A DNA stretch of 32,319 nt from Phycisphaerae bacterium (GTDB lineage Bacteria > Planctomycetota > Phycisphaerae > UBA1845), in the NCBI GenBank assembly GCA_028289375.1, contig JANQQK010000058.1, positions 1 through 32,319 of the forward strand, read 5' to 3'. Shown here one piece after another: positions 23,059 to 31,438 of the stretch. Under the pieces are notes generated by a model, which saw only the letters and a list, made by a program, of their open reading frames with translations, was not told the origin of the DNA and did no database searches. A program made the translations under genes and the position numbers. Every line of letters starts with the position of its first letter. Position 1 is the stretch's first letter.

Positions 23059-23087
23059 ACTCTATTGAACGGCAGGGTTCATGTCAA
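23059..23087 (-). promoter_or_regulatory. Predicted sigma70 promoter of icd
   Basis: A perfect TTGACA (23087-23082) and TAGAGT (23064-23059) are spaced exactly 17 bp apart on the minus strand, giving a start near 23052 and a 43-base leader. Confidence 0.7.
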
Positions 23088-23127
23088 CGTGACACGGGGT
23101 CGGCGTCCCACGGTTGGGACGTGTGCG

Positions 23128-23156
23128 TTGACGTTGGTGTGGGTGCTGGCTAGAGT
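23128..23156 (+). promoter_or_regulatory. Predicted sigma70 promoter of the glycosyltransferase pair
   Basis: TTGACG (23128-23133) and TAGAGT (23151-23156) are spaced 17 bp apart. It diverges from the icd promoter and shares its unusual -10 hexamer. The leader to the first glycosyltransferase would be about 140 bases. Confidence 0.6.
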
Positions 23157-23302
23157 CGTATGCGAATTGGTCGCCGCGGCGTTCCACCATAGACTCGTTT
23201 CGGCGATGGCGCCGCCGGGATGACGCATCAGAGCTGCGTAACGAACGCGGTCATCCGATTTCGTCAATATCGCGGGTTGCCCAAGCCAACGGACTTCCAT
23301 CC

Positions 23303-24865
23303 TTGACTGTTCTTCAGACATTGGTGTTCTCGCTGTTTCTGCTGTCCACGTCGATGCTGGCGGTGTATGGGCTGCATCTCTACGTCCTGTTGTGGCTGTT
23401 CCGGCGACGTTCCAAAAATGCCCACGAGAAGCAGGCTGCCGTCATCGCTCAATACCATGCGTCCACACCGGAATCGGATTGGCCGACGGTGACCAGCCAG
23501 ATACCGCTGTACAACGAACGCGACGTGTCGGAGCGGATCATCCGGGCGGTGGCGGCGTTCGATTATCCGCGTGACAAGCATGAGATTCAGGTGCTCGATG
23601 ACAGCAACGACGGGTCATCGGTGGGGATCGATCGCGTGGCGGAGGAGCTGCGCCGGGATGGGCTTGATGTGCAGGTGATTCGTCGTCCCGATCGTCGCCA
23701 CTACAAAGCGGGCGCATTGGAAATCGGGGTGGGCGTGGCGAAGGGCGACTACCTGGCCGTGTTCGATGCGGATTTCCTGCCGCCGGCGGACTTCCTGCGT
23801 CGGTCGGTACCGCTGCTCGACGAATCGCCGGATTTGGCGTGTCTGCAGGGGCGGTGGTCGCACATCAATGAAGACGAGTCGTGGATCACGCGAGCGCAGG
23901 CGTTGGGCATCGACGGGCACTTCGCTGTCGAGCAGGGGGCACGTGCGTGGAACGACTTGCTGATGAATTTCAATGGGACCGCGGGGATCTGGCGGAAGTC
24001 AGCCATCACCGATCCGACGGTCGGCGGCTGGTCGGGCGACACGCTGACGGAGGACCTCGATCTGTCCTATCGGGCGCAACTGCACGGATGGAAGCTGAAT
24101 TACTCTTTGGATCTGGCGTGTCCCGCGGAATTACCGGGGGACATCAACGCCTTCAAGAGTCAGCAGCGGCGATGGGCGACGGGCTCGATTCAGGTGGCCG
24201 TCAAGCTGCTGCCGCAAATCTGGACGTCGAAGCTGAGGCTGGGGCAGAAGGTCGAGGCGACGCTGCACCTGACGCACTACTCGGTGTCGGTGTGGATGCT
24301 GATCCTGGCGGTGGTGGCCAGGCCGATGCTGCTCATGACGATGGACGTTCTGCACAGCCGCTGGTTCTGGGTGTTGTGGGGCGTGGTGATTCTGTCGGCG
24401 ATAGCGCCGGCGTTGACGTACGGGTATGCACGTTGGCGTCTTGTCGGGCGGCTTACGGGATTCAAGCGCATTCCGCAGTTGATGGCGTTGGGTTGTGGGA
24501 TGTGCGTGAACAACGCGCTGGCGGTGATTCGCGGGTTGTTCGAAAAGGGCGGCGAGTTTGTACGGACCCCCAAGAGCGGAAGCGATCGGGCGGCGTTTCG
24601 CAAGAGCAGCTACGCTGCCGCTCAGACGCACCTGTGGATCGTTGAACTTGTGCTGTCAGCCTATTCGTTCGTCAGTTTCGGATGGTACATCTACCACGGT
24701 CGTTGGCCTGTGAGTGTTTTCCTGTTGCTTTATGGCGTTGGGTTCCTGAGCGTCGGCCTGATGTCGGCACCGTGGTCGACGGGCAAGCCGAAAATGCCTC
24801 AGTCCAGATCGACGGTCGGCGGATCACCGCTGAATTCCCCACTGGCTGACTCCCCGAACAGTTAG
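23303..24865 (+). CDS. Family 2 glycosyltransferase, processive (cellulose/mannan synthase-like)
   Basis: This is a membrane glycosyltransferase of 520 residues. One N-terminal transmembrane helix (6-32) precedes the GT-A domain with the D,D,D,QxxRW pattern of processive beta-glycosyltransferases: VLDDS (Asp100), FDADF (DxD at 155-157), LTEDLDLSYRA (TED at 249-251) and QQRRW (287-291). Four or more C-terminal helices (about 315-490) would form the translocation channel. The RPDRRHYKAGAL motif is shared with glucomannan/cellulose synthase-like enzymes (CslA type). The sugar donor is unknown; a beta-glucan or mannan-type envelope polysaccharide is inferred. No PilZ domain is visible. The start is uncertain: TTG 23303 has no good ribosome binding site; ATG 23354 would shorten the first helix. 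The GT-C gene follows by 17 bp. Confidence 0.9.
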   Translation: MTVLQTLVFSLFLLSTSMLAVYGLHLYVLLWLFRRRSKNAHEKQAAVIAQYHASTPESDWPTVTSQIPLYNERDVSERIIRAVAAFDYPRDKHEIQVLDDSNDGSSVGIDRVAEELRRDGLDVQVIRRPDRRHYKAGALEIGVGVAKGDYLAVFDADFLPPADFLRRSVPLLDESPDLACLQGRWSHINEDESWITRAQALGIDGHFAVEQGARAWNDLLMNFNGTAGIWRKSAITDPTVGGWSGDTLTEDLDLSYRAQLHGWKLNYSLDLACPAELPGDINAFKSQQRRWATGSIQVAVKLLPQIWTSKLRLGQKVEATLHLTHYSVSVWMLILAVVARPMLLMTMDVLHSRWFWVLWGVVILSAIAPALTYGYARWRLVGRLTGFKRIPQLMALGCGMCVNNALAVIRGLFEKGGEFVRTPKSGSDRAAFRKSSYAAAQTHLWIVELVLSAYSFVSFGWYIYHGRWPVSVFLLLYGVGFLSVGLMSAPWSTGKPKMPQSRSTVGGSPLNSPLADSPNS

Positions 24866-24882
24866 TACAAGCAACCTTGAAC

Positions 24883-26178
24883 ATGGACGAGTCAGGTCGC
24901 ACAACTTCGGGTCGGCTGCGCGCGATGTACGTCACAGGATGGGTGCTCGTAGCCGCTTTCGTGACGGTGGTTGCGTGGCTGGGGTCGGTGACGGCGGGTC
25001 CGCGGACTTTTCAGATCGCCTATGCGATCGGGTGCATCGGGTATGGCTTGATTGCGTGGACGGTGTGGTTCGGGCGACAGCGGTGGGGCGGTTGCCTGCT
25101 TGCTTGCGCAATTCTGCGGCTTGTGCCGATCGCGGTGGAACCGAGCGACGACCTGTATCGGTACGTGTGGGAAGGGCGGATCCAGAGGGCTGGCTTCAAT
25201 CCATACGTTGTCGCGCCCGACGATTCACGTCTGATTGAGCTGCGCGACGAGTACTGGCCGCACATCAACCATCCCGATTACACCGCAATTTACCCGCCGC
25301 TTGCGCAACGCTTGTTTCGGTTGATGGCGGCGATCAGCCCGACACTCTTCGCGTTCAAGCTGATGCATGTGGTGGCGGATGTGTTGCTCTTCTTGTTGCT
25401 TGCGCGGTGGCTGAAACGACGGGGGCAGTCGTCGGATCGGGTGGTCTTGTACGCGCTGTGTCCGCTGACATTGTCTGCGTTCGCGGTCGAGGGCCATCTG
25501 GACAGCCTCATGCTGCTGCTGCTGGTTGCGGCGGGATTCGCGGATGAAAGAAAGCGACTGCTTTCGTGCGGCTTCCTTCTCGGGCTGGCAACGCTGGCGA
25601 AGTTGATTCCGGTGTTGCTGCTGCCATGGCTGATGTGGCGTCATTGGCGGGCGGGGCTGGTGATGATCGGCGTGATCGGGCTGGGCTATCTTCCTTACAT
25701 CGATGCGGGTTCTGCATTGTTTGCGAGTCTGACGCGGTTCGGCGGGCAGACCGACATGCTGGGGCTGGGATTCTCGGTATTGTCGTGGCTGACGGATGGC
25801 GGTCTTGCGCGTGTTGTTGGCATTGCGTTGATTGGTGGAGCGTCGCTCTACTCGGCGTGGCGATCGGAATCGTTGGCGGACGCGATGTACCTGCCATTCG
25901 CTGCGATGGTCCTGCTGATGCCGGTGGTGCAATACTGGTACGTGACATGGATCCTGATTCTCATGCCGCTGCGCCCCAGAGTCGCTTGGCTGGTGCTGGC
26001 TGGGTGCATGGTGTTCTACTTTGAGTCGGGACGGCAGTTGGCTGAGTTCGGGACGTGGACGCTGCCCGGATGGACGATCTGGGCCGTGTACACACCGTTC
26101 GTTGTGGCGTTGGTGGTCGAAGCCATCGTCGCGCGCCGGCGGGCGACCCGTTCCGATGCTATTCGGCCGGCACCTTGA
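24883..26178 (+). CDS. GT-C type polytopic glycosyltransferase (GT87/mannosyltransferase-like)
   Basis: An integral membrane protein of 431 residues with about 10 transmembrane helices. After the first two or three helices an extracytoplasmic loop carries EPSDDLYRYVWEGRIQRAGFNPY, an acidic-pair loop typical of GT-C enzymes that use polyprenyl-phosphate sugars (GT87/DUF2029-like, mannosyl- or arabinosyltransferases). YPPLAQ and the helix pair around GHLDSLMLLLLV are also typical of this group. With the GT2 gene 17 bp upstream it probably builds or decorates an envelope glycan. ATG 24883 is used; TTG 24877 is possible. Its 3' end overlaps the convergent mlaD gene by 20 bp. Confidence 0.85.
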   Translation: MDESGRTTSGRLRAMYVTGWVLVAAFVTVVAWLGSVTAGPRTFQIAYAIGCIGYGLIAWTVWFGRQRWGGCLLACAILRLVPIAVEPSDDLYRYVWEGRIQRAGFNPYVVAPDDSRLIELRDEYWPHINHPDYTAIYPPLAQRLFRLMAAISPTLFAFKLMHVVADVLLFLLLARWLKRRGQSSDRVVLYALCPLTLSAFAVEGHLDSLMLLLLVAAGFADERKRLLSCGFLLGLATLAKLIPVLLLPWLMWRHWRAGLVMIGVIGLGYLPYIDAGSALFASLTRFGGQTDMLGLGFSVLSWLTDGGLARVVGIALIGGASLYSAWRSESLADAMYLPFAAMVLLMPVVQYWYVTWILILMPLRPRVAWLVLAGCMVFYFESGRQLAEFGTWTLPGWTIWAVYTPFVVALVVEAIVARRRATRSDAIRPAP

Positions 26179-27277
26179 TGTCGCGCGAGACCGGTCCGAC
26201 GCCAGTCGGGATTTTCACGCCGATGGCTCCCTGACGTTCGAAACGCGACATCAAACGCTGGATCGTCTCGAGCAGTTCGCGCAAACGCTTGCCGGAGTCG
26301 GCCAGGGATTCATAGAGACGCGGATCGCTGACAAACATGCCCGCCGAACCCTCGCCCCGCTCAATGCCTTCAACGACGCGATTGAGCGTATTGAACAAAT
26401 GGGCTGCGTTCTCAAGTGCCGGACGAAGCTGGGTTGCGGCTGAATTCAGCGACAGAGACAAATCGTCGACACCGCCTTCGAGTTTGTCGGAGATGCGTTT
26501 GAGGTCCTCACGAAGGGCGGATGTGGTGGCGCGGATGTCGGCGACCGCTTCGCGGGCATCCACGCTGATGGTGTCGACATTCTCGACCAGTCGGAACCAG
26601 GACGCGCGTACCTTCTCATCGCCAAAAGTGTCATTGAACGTCTTCAGCGTTCCGTCGAATCGTTCGATAACGGTCGAAAGATTGGCTGTGACACGGCGGG
26701 CCTCGCTGACCGGGTTGTCGACTTGATCAACGGTATGCAACTCGAGCAGGGCGTGGAGATCGTCGGCCACGGGAGTGAGGGCCGCGACGAAGTCACCGAA
26801 CTGCACAACGGTCTTGTCGACCGAGTCGAGAAGCGTATCGGGAATCATGTCACCCCAGATGCTGCCCATCATGCCATCGATGATCGAACCGGGCGGCAGT
26901 GGGGGGGCTTCGCCTTCGAGTACCTTGAGGATAATCTTGCCGCGTCCAAGTCCCAGACCGGCGGGCTGAACCTCGGCGACGGCGGTGTTGGGAATCTGAA
27001 AATCCTTGTTGATGGCCGTAACGATCTCAACGCCGCGGTCGAGATGCGCCGGATCGCGGAAGCGCAGCTCGAGAACACGTCCGACCTGCACGCCACTCAG
27101 AAAAATCTGGTCGCCCTCGGACACGCCGCTCGGCTCATCCACGACGATGATCAGCTCGTAGTCGCCGCTTCCAAACAATTCGGGCAGTTCGCCGAACGAA
27201 GTCATCAGGAAGCCCAGGGCGACGAATGCCGCCACAGTGAAAAGTCCGACCATGATGTTCCGACGTGTTTCCTTCAT
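26159..27277 (-). CDS. mlaD: MlaD-family MCE-domain protein
   Basis: This is the substrate-binding component of an Mla-type lipid ABC transporter. A single N-terminal helix (about 8-27) anchors it in the inner membrane. The MCE domain (about 38-117) shows VVDEPSGVSEGDQIFLSGVQVGRV and the AEVQPAGLGLGRGKIIL strand-loop. The remaining 250 residues are helical and coiled-coil-like (VDTISVDAREAVADIRATTSALRED, LFNTLNRVVEGIERGEGSAGMF), longer than E. coli MlaD (183 residues) and closer to the PqiB/YebT-like or mycobacterial MCE pattern of a long periplasmic barrel. It starts 3 bp after mlaF and is the last gene of the mlaEFD unit. Confidence 0.92.
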   Translation of the reverse strand: MKETRRNIMVGLFTVAAFVALGFLMTSFGELPELFGSGDYELIIVVDEPSGVSEGDQIFLSGVQVGRVLELRFRDPAHLDRGVEIVTAINKDFQIPNTAVAEVQPAGLGLGRGKIILKVLEGEAPPLPPGSIIDGMMGSIWGDMIPDTLLDSVDKTVVQFGDFVAALTPVADDLHALLELHTVDQVDNPVSEARRVTANLSTVIERFDGTLKTFNDTFGDEKVRASWFRLVENVDTISVDAREAVADIRATTSALREDLKRISDKLEGGVDDLSLSLNSAATQLRPALENAAHLFNTLNRVVEGIERGEGSAGMFVSDPRLYESLADSGKRLRELLETIQRLMSRFERQGAIGVKIPTGVGPVSRDIKVPAE

Positions 27278-27280
27278 ACC

Positions 27281-28084
27281 TCAAGCAGCTCCGTCCAGTT
27301 CGAGAAGATCTTCCTCGCTTGCGCGGCCGCTGATGAATCGCTGCACGCGGGGTTCGGTTGATTCACGCAGTTCGGTGGGTGTTCCGTCGAAAATGAAGTT
27401 GCCGCCCATGAGCATGGCGACGCGATCGGCAACCTTGAAAACGGTCGACAGGTCGTGCGTGACGACAATGCTGGTGACGCGCAGGTTGTTCTTCAATCGC
27501 AGAATCAGTTCATTGATCACATCGGCACGCACAGGGTCCAGACCCGTCGTCGGTTCGTCATAGAGTATGACTTCCGGATCGAGGGCGATGGCCCGCGCGA
27601 GGGCGACGCGTTTCTTCTGACCACCGGACAGCTCCGTCGGCATCTTATGCTGCACGCCGTCGAGTCCGACCAGCCGAAGCTTGGTCGCGACGAGGCGATC
27701 AATCTCAGCGCGACTCTTCTTGGAGGCCTGCTCGACGGGGAACGCCACGTTCTGACCGGCCGTCATCGAATCAAACAACGCACTAAGCTGGAAGAGGTAG
27801 CCGAAGTTGCGACGCAGCTTGGAGAACTTCTTCTCAGACAATCCATCGACGCGCTGGCCGCGGTAGTAGACCTGCCCGCTATCCGGTTGCAGCAGCCCGA
27901 CAATGTGTTTGATGAGCACGCTCTTTCCGACACCGGATGCGCCAATGATCACAAGTGTCTGCCCCTCCGGGATCGAGAGATTCACGCCGTCAAGGACGAC
28001 ATGCGTGCCGAAGCGCTTGTGCACGTCGATCAACTGAATGATCGGTGTGTTGCCATCAGACGGATTGTTCTGCTTGTCGGCCAT
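27281..28084 (-). CDS. mlaF: Mla-type ABC transporter ATP-binding protein
   Basis: The protein has 267 residues and all ABC motifs: Walker A GASGVGKS (48-55), Q-loop in GYLFQLSALFDSMT, signature LSGGQKKRVALARA (152-165), Walker B VILYDEPTTGLDP (172-184) and the H-loop VVTHD. The LFQxxALFDSMT and GLDPV segments are those of the MlaF/Ttg2A group that drives lipid movement between inner and outer membranes. It sits 6 bp after mlaE and 3 bp before mlaD. Confidence 0.96.
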   Translation of the reverse strand: MADKQNNPSDGNTPIIQLIDVHKRFGTHVVLDGVNLSIPEGQTLVIIGASGVGKSVLIKHIVGLLQPDSGQVYYRGQRVDGLSEKKFSKLRRNFGYLFQLSALFDSMTAGQNVAFPVEQASKKSRAEIDRLVATKLRLVGLDGVQHKMPTELSGGQKKRVALARAIALDPEVILYDEPTTGLDPVRADVINELILRLKNNLRVTSIVVTHDLSTVFKVADRVAMLMGGNFIFDGTPTELRESTEPRVQRFISGRASEEDLLELDGAA

Positions 28085-28090
28085 CGTGAA

Positions 28091-28900
28091 TCAGAGCAAC
28101 GGTTTGAAACCCCAGATCGTGTTGTACATGTCCTGCATCAGCCGCAGCATGAAGTAGTCGGTGATGAGGATCACAATAAAACTCGTGACAAATGCGCTGG
28201 TGCATGCGCGACCGACGCCCTCGGCACCGGCTCGACAGGTGAAACCCTTGAAGCAGGAAATCAGACCGATCAGCCCGCCGAAAACGACGCTCTTGGCCAG
28301 ACCGGAGTAGACGTCCCACTTCTCGATCGCTTCTGCGGTGTAGTACGTGTAGGGTTCGGACGGAATGTGGTTGACAATCACAGCCACGAACCAGCCGCCG
28401 ATCGAACCCATCAGATTGCAGTACATCGTGAGCAGGGGGGCCAGCACGATACACGCGACCACGCGTGGGACGACAAGATACCGCACAGGGTCAGTGCCCA
28501 TCACGCGGAGAGCGTCGAGCTGTTCGGTCACACGCATCGTGCCCAACTCAGCGGTCAATGCGCCGCCAACACGACCAGCCAGCATGACACCGGCCAATAC
28601 CGGGCCGAGCTCCTTGACCAACGACAGATTGACGAGCACGCCCATCCGCGATTCAAGCCCGGCGGCCCGCAACTGATCAACGGCTTGTGCGGCGAGGACC
28701 AGACCCACGAACACGCCCGTGATGACCATGACCGGGACGGAACGAACGCCGATCAGGTAGAACTGCGGCATCAGCAGTTTCCAGTCCTTGCGACGCATGG
28801 ATGCGGCGGGCATGTGGGCGACGGTCTTCCACGAGAAGCGCGAAAAGGCGCCCAGCGCGTCCAGGGTGTTGATCGTCGTCGCCCCGATTGTCGCCAGCAT
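28091..28900 (-). CDS. mlaE: Mla-type ABC transporter permease
   Basis: A 269-residue polytopic membrane protein of the MlaE/YrbE family with about five or six helices: GVRSVPVMVITGVFVGLVLA, the signature ELGPVLAGVMLAGRVGGALTAELGTMRVTEQLDAL with the EQ(L/I)DAL coupling-type motif, and MGTDPVRYLVVPRVVA. ATG 28900 was chosen because AGGTGG lies 7 bases upstream and it gives normal MlaE length; upstream starts add a basic tail without family resemblance. No MlaB (STAS) or MlaC gene is adjacent. Confidence 0.94.
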   Translation of the reverse strand: MLATIGATTINTLDALGAFSRFSWKTVAHMPAASMRRKDWKLLMPQFYLIGVRSVPVMVITGVFVGLVLAAQAVDQLRAAGLESRMGVLVNLSLVKELGPVLAGVMLAGRVGGALTAELGTMRVTEQLDALRVMGTDPVRYLVVPRVVACIVLAPLLTMYCNLMGSIGGWFVAVIVNHIPSEPYTYYTAEAIEKWDVYSGLAKSVVFGGLIGLISCFKGFTCRAGAEGVGRACTSAFVTSFIVILITDYFMLRLMQDMYNTIWGFKPLL

Positions 28901-28943
28901 ACGCCTGCCACCTGCCATTCGCGTTTTTCGACCGTGCGGTCGG

Positions 28944-28972
28944 GTTTTAGTCGTCGCGCCGAACAGTGTCAA
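28944..28972 (-). promoter_or_regulatory. Predicted sigma70 promoter of mlaEFD
   Basis: A perfect TTGACA (28972-28967) and TAAAAC (28949-28944) are spaced 17 bp apart, giving a start near 28937 and a 37-base leader before ATG 28900. This separates the transporter operon from the lipase gene upstream. Confidence 0.68.
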
Positions 28973-29105
28973 TCATTACTTCAATCGCCGACCGCAGCAC
29001 GGATGATTCTACACGTGTGCCGCGTCGAAGTAGCGGGCAGCGTGCAAGTTATGACGAACTGCCGGCACGGCAAGCATGCGGCAGGGGGCTGCCACCACCG
29101 TCATG

Positions 29106-29945
29106 CTACGTTGGGAACGCTGACGCCAGATCCCGGGCCATAGACAGGTACAATTCTCGGATGCGCTGGCCGAACGTCCAAGGCCACACCCAGCGGAGCA
29201 GGTCGGTCGGATCCCACCATCCCACCTGATTGAGATGATCTAGGTCGAGAACCGGCGGGACGAAGTAGGCGTCCTGCCACTTGGCGGAGTTCACGGAAAC
29301 GAGTCCGTCGTTCGCGCCTTCGTGCGCTTCGATGTACTTCCATGTTGGTTTGAGCGGTGTGTAGACGTAGTGCCAGTTCTTGGTGGTGGCGTACGTGCGG
29401 AAACGGACGCCGCAGGTTTGCTCCCACGATTCGGCCAGGGCGTTGAATGAAGCACACACGGATGTTTGCAGGTCGTACACGCCGTCAAGACCGAAGCGGG
29501 GCCGATCGAACAGGGCAGGACAGTGTCGGACGCAGAGATCGGCCACGGGCGACCCCCAGTGTGGCGTTCCGATGGTCGTGAGCGACGCAACGCGATCGGC
29601 GATACCGCTTTCGCGGTAATTGAAGAGCATGCGACGTGCGTCAAGGCCGCCCATGCTGTGGGCGATGATGTGGACGCGGTCCGCCCCGGTGTCGCGGATG
29701 ACGTGCTTGACCCAGCGTTGAAGCGACGCCGCGCGATGATCGAGCCTTCTCGCCCAGCCAACGTGCGAGTGCCAGACGTCGAATCCATGGGCCAACAGAT
29801 GGGTTCGGATGCGGCGGAAATAGTGCACGCGGTCCCATCGTCGTTTGTTGTCGATCTCGAGCGCGCGGACAAGAATTTCATCGAAGCGGAGCAGACCGTG
29901 GGCGAGGATGATGGGGTAGGTGCGAGCGCGGGCCATGAAATGCAT
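29106..29945 (-). CDS. Triacylglycerol lipase-like alpha/beta hydrolase
   Basis: The protein has 279 residues. The N-terminus has the oxyanion-hole segment YPIILAHG, as in Pseudomonas/Burkholderia (family I) lipases. The nucleophile elbow is AHSMGG (Ser97), followed by LTTIGTPHWGSPVAD. The probable catalytic Asp is in ANDGLVSV (Asp213) and the His in DLDHLNQVG (His237); the GANDGLVSV...KW...DH order is typical of that lipase group. No signal peptide is seen, so a cytoplasmic place or a non-classical route is possible. The start is ATG 29945 (ATG 29936 and TTG 29972 are alternatives; none has a strong ribosome binding site). It lies upstream of mlaEFD on the same strand, but with a separate promoter between. 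Confidence 0.88.
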   Translation of the reverse strand: MHFMARARTYPIILAHGLLRFDEILVRALEIDNKRRWDRVHYFRRIRTHLLAHGFDVWHSHVGWARRLDHRAASLQRWVKHVIRDTGADRVHIIAHSMGGLDARRMLFNYRESGIADRVASLTTIGTPHWGSPVADLCVRHCPALFDRPRFGLDGVYDLQTSVCASFNALAESWEQTCGVRFRTYATTKNWHYVYTPLKPTWKYIEAHEGANDGLVSVNSAKWQDAYFVPPVLDLDHLNQVGWWDPTDLLRWVWPWTFGQRIRELYLSMARDLASAFPT

Positions 29946-29994
29946 GATCCGCGAGGCGTCGTTGGGCGGCAAGGGCAGCGTTGCGACAGCCAGC

Positions 29995-30023
29995 TTGACG
30001 CCTGTGATACGGAGCGGTCTAAT
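29995..30023 (+). promoter_or_regulatory. Predicted promoter of the TPR lipoprotein and membrane protein pair
   Basis: TTGACG (29995-30000) and TCTAAT (30018-30023) are spaced 17 bp apart. The expected start near 30030 leaves a 50-base leader before ATG 30080, which has GGGAGG 7 bases upstream. Confidence 0.65.
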
Positions 30024-30079
30024 TTGAGGACTACGAACGTATTTTCACTGGGTTTTGCACCTGTGACGGGAGGTTCACC

Positions 30080-30928
30080 ATGCGGCGAACGTCTGCTGCT
30101 TTGATCATTGTCGGCCTGTTTCTGGGGAGTGGATGCAACACGGACCCGATTTGGGAGCCGTCGCAACGCCACAGCGGCGCGCCCGTCACATCGATGGGGC
30201 AGCCGGACGGCGTCGACGTGCCCGACATCATCATGACCGACGCTTCCGAGGTCGATCTGGTTGAGCAGGTTCTGTCACATCGCGCGGCCTACTTTCAGTC
30301 GCTCAGGGCATTGCGCGCCTACTACAGTGAGGCGGGGCATCACGAAAAATGCACGTGGGCGGACGCGGAGTTGGCCGACGTGCGTCGCATCAAACCCTAC
30401 CGATACATCCTCTCCGGCGAAGTGCCGGTCGACTCGCTCAGCCCGGCCGACAGCATCGCCGACGCCGACACACTCTATGAGCGGGGTCTCGCACTGATGA
30501 AGGAGGGCGGCCACGAAGTGCCTGCGATGTACCGCAAGGGCAAGATGCGTGACGCGCTGGCGACGTTTCGACAGTTGATTGCCGATTACCCGTCCAGTGA
30601 CAAGATTGATGACGCCGCGTTCCAATGTGGTGAGATTCACAAAGAATACTTCAAAGGCGAAGAGGAGTTGGCGGTCCGATGGTACGAACGGGCGTTTGCG
30701 TGGGATCCGGAAACGCCGCATCCAGCCAGATTTCAGGCAGCCGTCGTCTACGACCTGCGTCTCCATGATCGGGATCGGGCGTTGGAGTTGTACCATGCCG
30801 TGCTCGACCTGGAGAACAGCGATACGTCGAACGTGAATTTTGCGGTGCGGCGGATCGATCAGTTGTCAGCGGACCCGTCGGGTGCTCAGGCATTTGTGCC
30901 CCCGTCTCGCGAGGACGCCACGCCGTAG
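30080..30928 (+). CDS. TPR-containing lipoprotein
   Basis: The protein has 282 residues. A signal peptide (MRRTSAALIIVGLFLGSGC) ends in the lipobox GSGC. The N-terminal half has helices of no known family (EVDLVEQVLSHRAAYFQSLRALRAYY, then an ADVRRIKPYRYIL strand). Residues about 150-265 hold TPR-like helices similar to the BamD/YbgF class: GKMRDALATFRQLIADYPSSDKIDDAAFQCGEIH, then AVRWYERAFAWDPE and RALELYHAVLD. A role in outer-membrane or envelope assembly is possible but unproven. The downstream membrane-protein gene starts 4 bp after its stop, so they are likely co-expressed. Confidence 0.83.
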   Translation: MRRTSAALIIVGLFLGSGCNTDPIWEPSQRHSGAPVTSMGQPDGVDVPDIIMTDASEVDLVEQVLSHRAAYFQSLRALRAYYSEAGHHEKCTWADAELADVRRIKPYRYILSGEVPVDSLSPADSIADADTLYERGLALMKEGGHEVPAMYRKGKMRDALATFRQLIADYPSSDKIDDAAFQCGEIHKEYFKGEEELAVRWYERAFAWDPETPHPARFQAAVVYDLRLHDRDRALELYHAVLDLENSDTSNVNFAVRRIDQLSADPSGAQAFVPPSREDATP

Positions 30929-30932
30929 TCTG

Positions 30933-31427
30933 ATGGTTCAGGTCTTCCCCGCTCTGGTCATCGCCGATGGATTGCTCTTTCTGGGGGCGATATGTTTGGG
31001 TTTGTTCGTCCGAGGCGAGCAGTTCTATCCGCAGCATTTCATCCTCGGACTGTTCACCATCATCGTCACCGTGCTGATCCACGTGGTTGTGTTCACCTAC
31101 TTCGCCGCCGGGGGCAAGATGATCAGCCAAGCGGTGTTCATCGGCCATCTCGATCAGGAGCCGCTGCACAGGGTGCGTCGGCACAAGGCCAAGGTCACGC
31201 GCTGCATCGGCATGTCGTTTCTTTCACTGGTCAGTATCGTCGTGTTCGGCGCGCTGGTCGAAAAGGACCCGTCGTGGCAATGGTGGCACATCGCAGCCGT
31301 GCTGATCGCCATCACAACCAACGCAGTGTCGTTCTACGTGCAATACAACCACATTGTGCAGAATGCGCAAACCACCGCCAAAGTCTTCGAGCAATACAAC
31401 GCAGCCAAAGGCAAGCCCGCTTCCTGA
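30933..31427 (+). CDS. Small four-helix membrane protein of unknown function
   Basis: The protein has 164 residues and four predicted transmembrane helices: 3-25 (FPALVIADGLLFLGAICLGL), 33-55 (FILGLFTIIVTVLIHVVVFTYF), 88-110 (IGMSFLSLVSIVVFGALV) and 117-137 (WHIAAVLIAITTNAVSFYVQY). A conserved-looking cytoplasmic loop, HRVRRHKAKVTR, lies between helices 2 and 3. His residues occur in or near helix 2 and helix 4 (LIHVVV, YNHIV), as in small haem-binding membrane subunits, but this is only suggestive. ATG 30933 is used; it begins 4 bp after the lipoprotein stop, so translation may be coupled. Confidence 0.75.
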   Translation: MVQVFPALVIADGLLFLGAICLGLFVRGEQFYPQHFILGLFTIIVTVLIHVVVFTYFAAGGKMISQAVFIGHLDQEPLHRVRRHKAKVTRCIGMSFLSLVSIVVFGALVEKDPSWQWWHIAAVLIAITTNAVSFYVQYNHIVQNAQTTAKVFEQYNAAKGKPAS

Positions 31428-31438
31428 CGCTGAGCTGA

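Noticed and set aside
27455..29143. 562-codon open frame opposite mlaF and mlaE
   Set aside because: It is antisense to two clear ABC-transporter genes, rich in His, Gln, Asp and Arg as expected for a GC-rich shadow frame, and has no domain-like segment.
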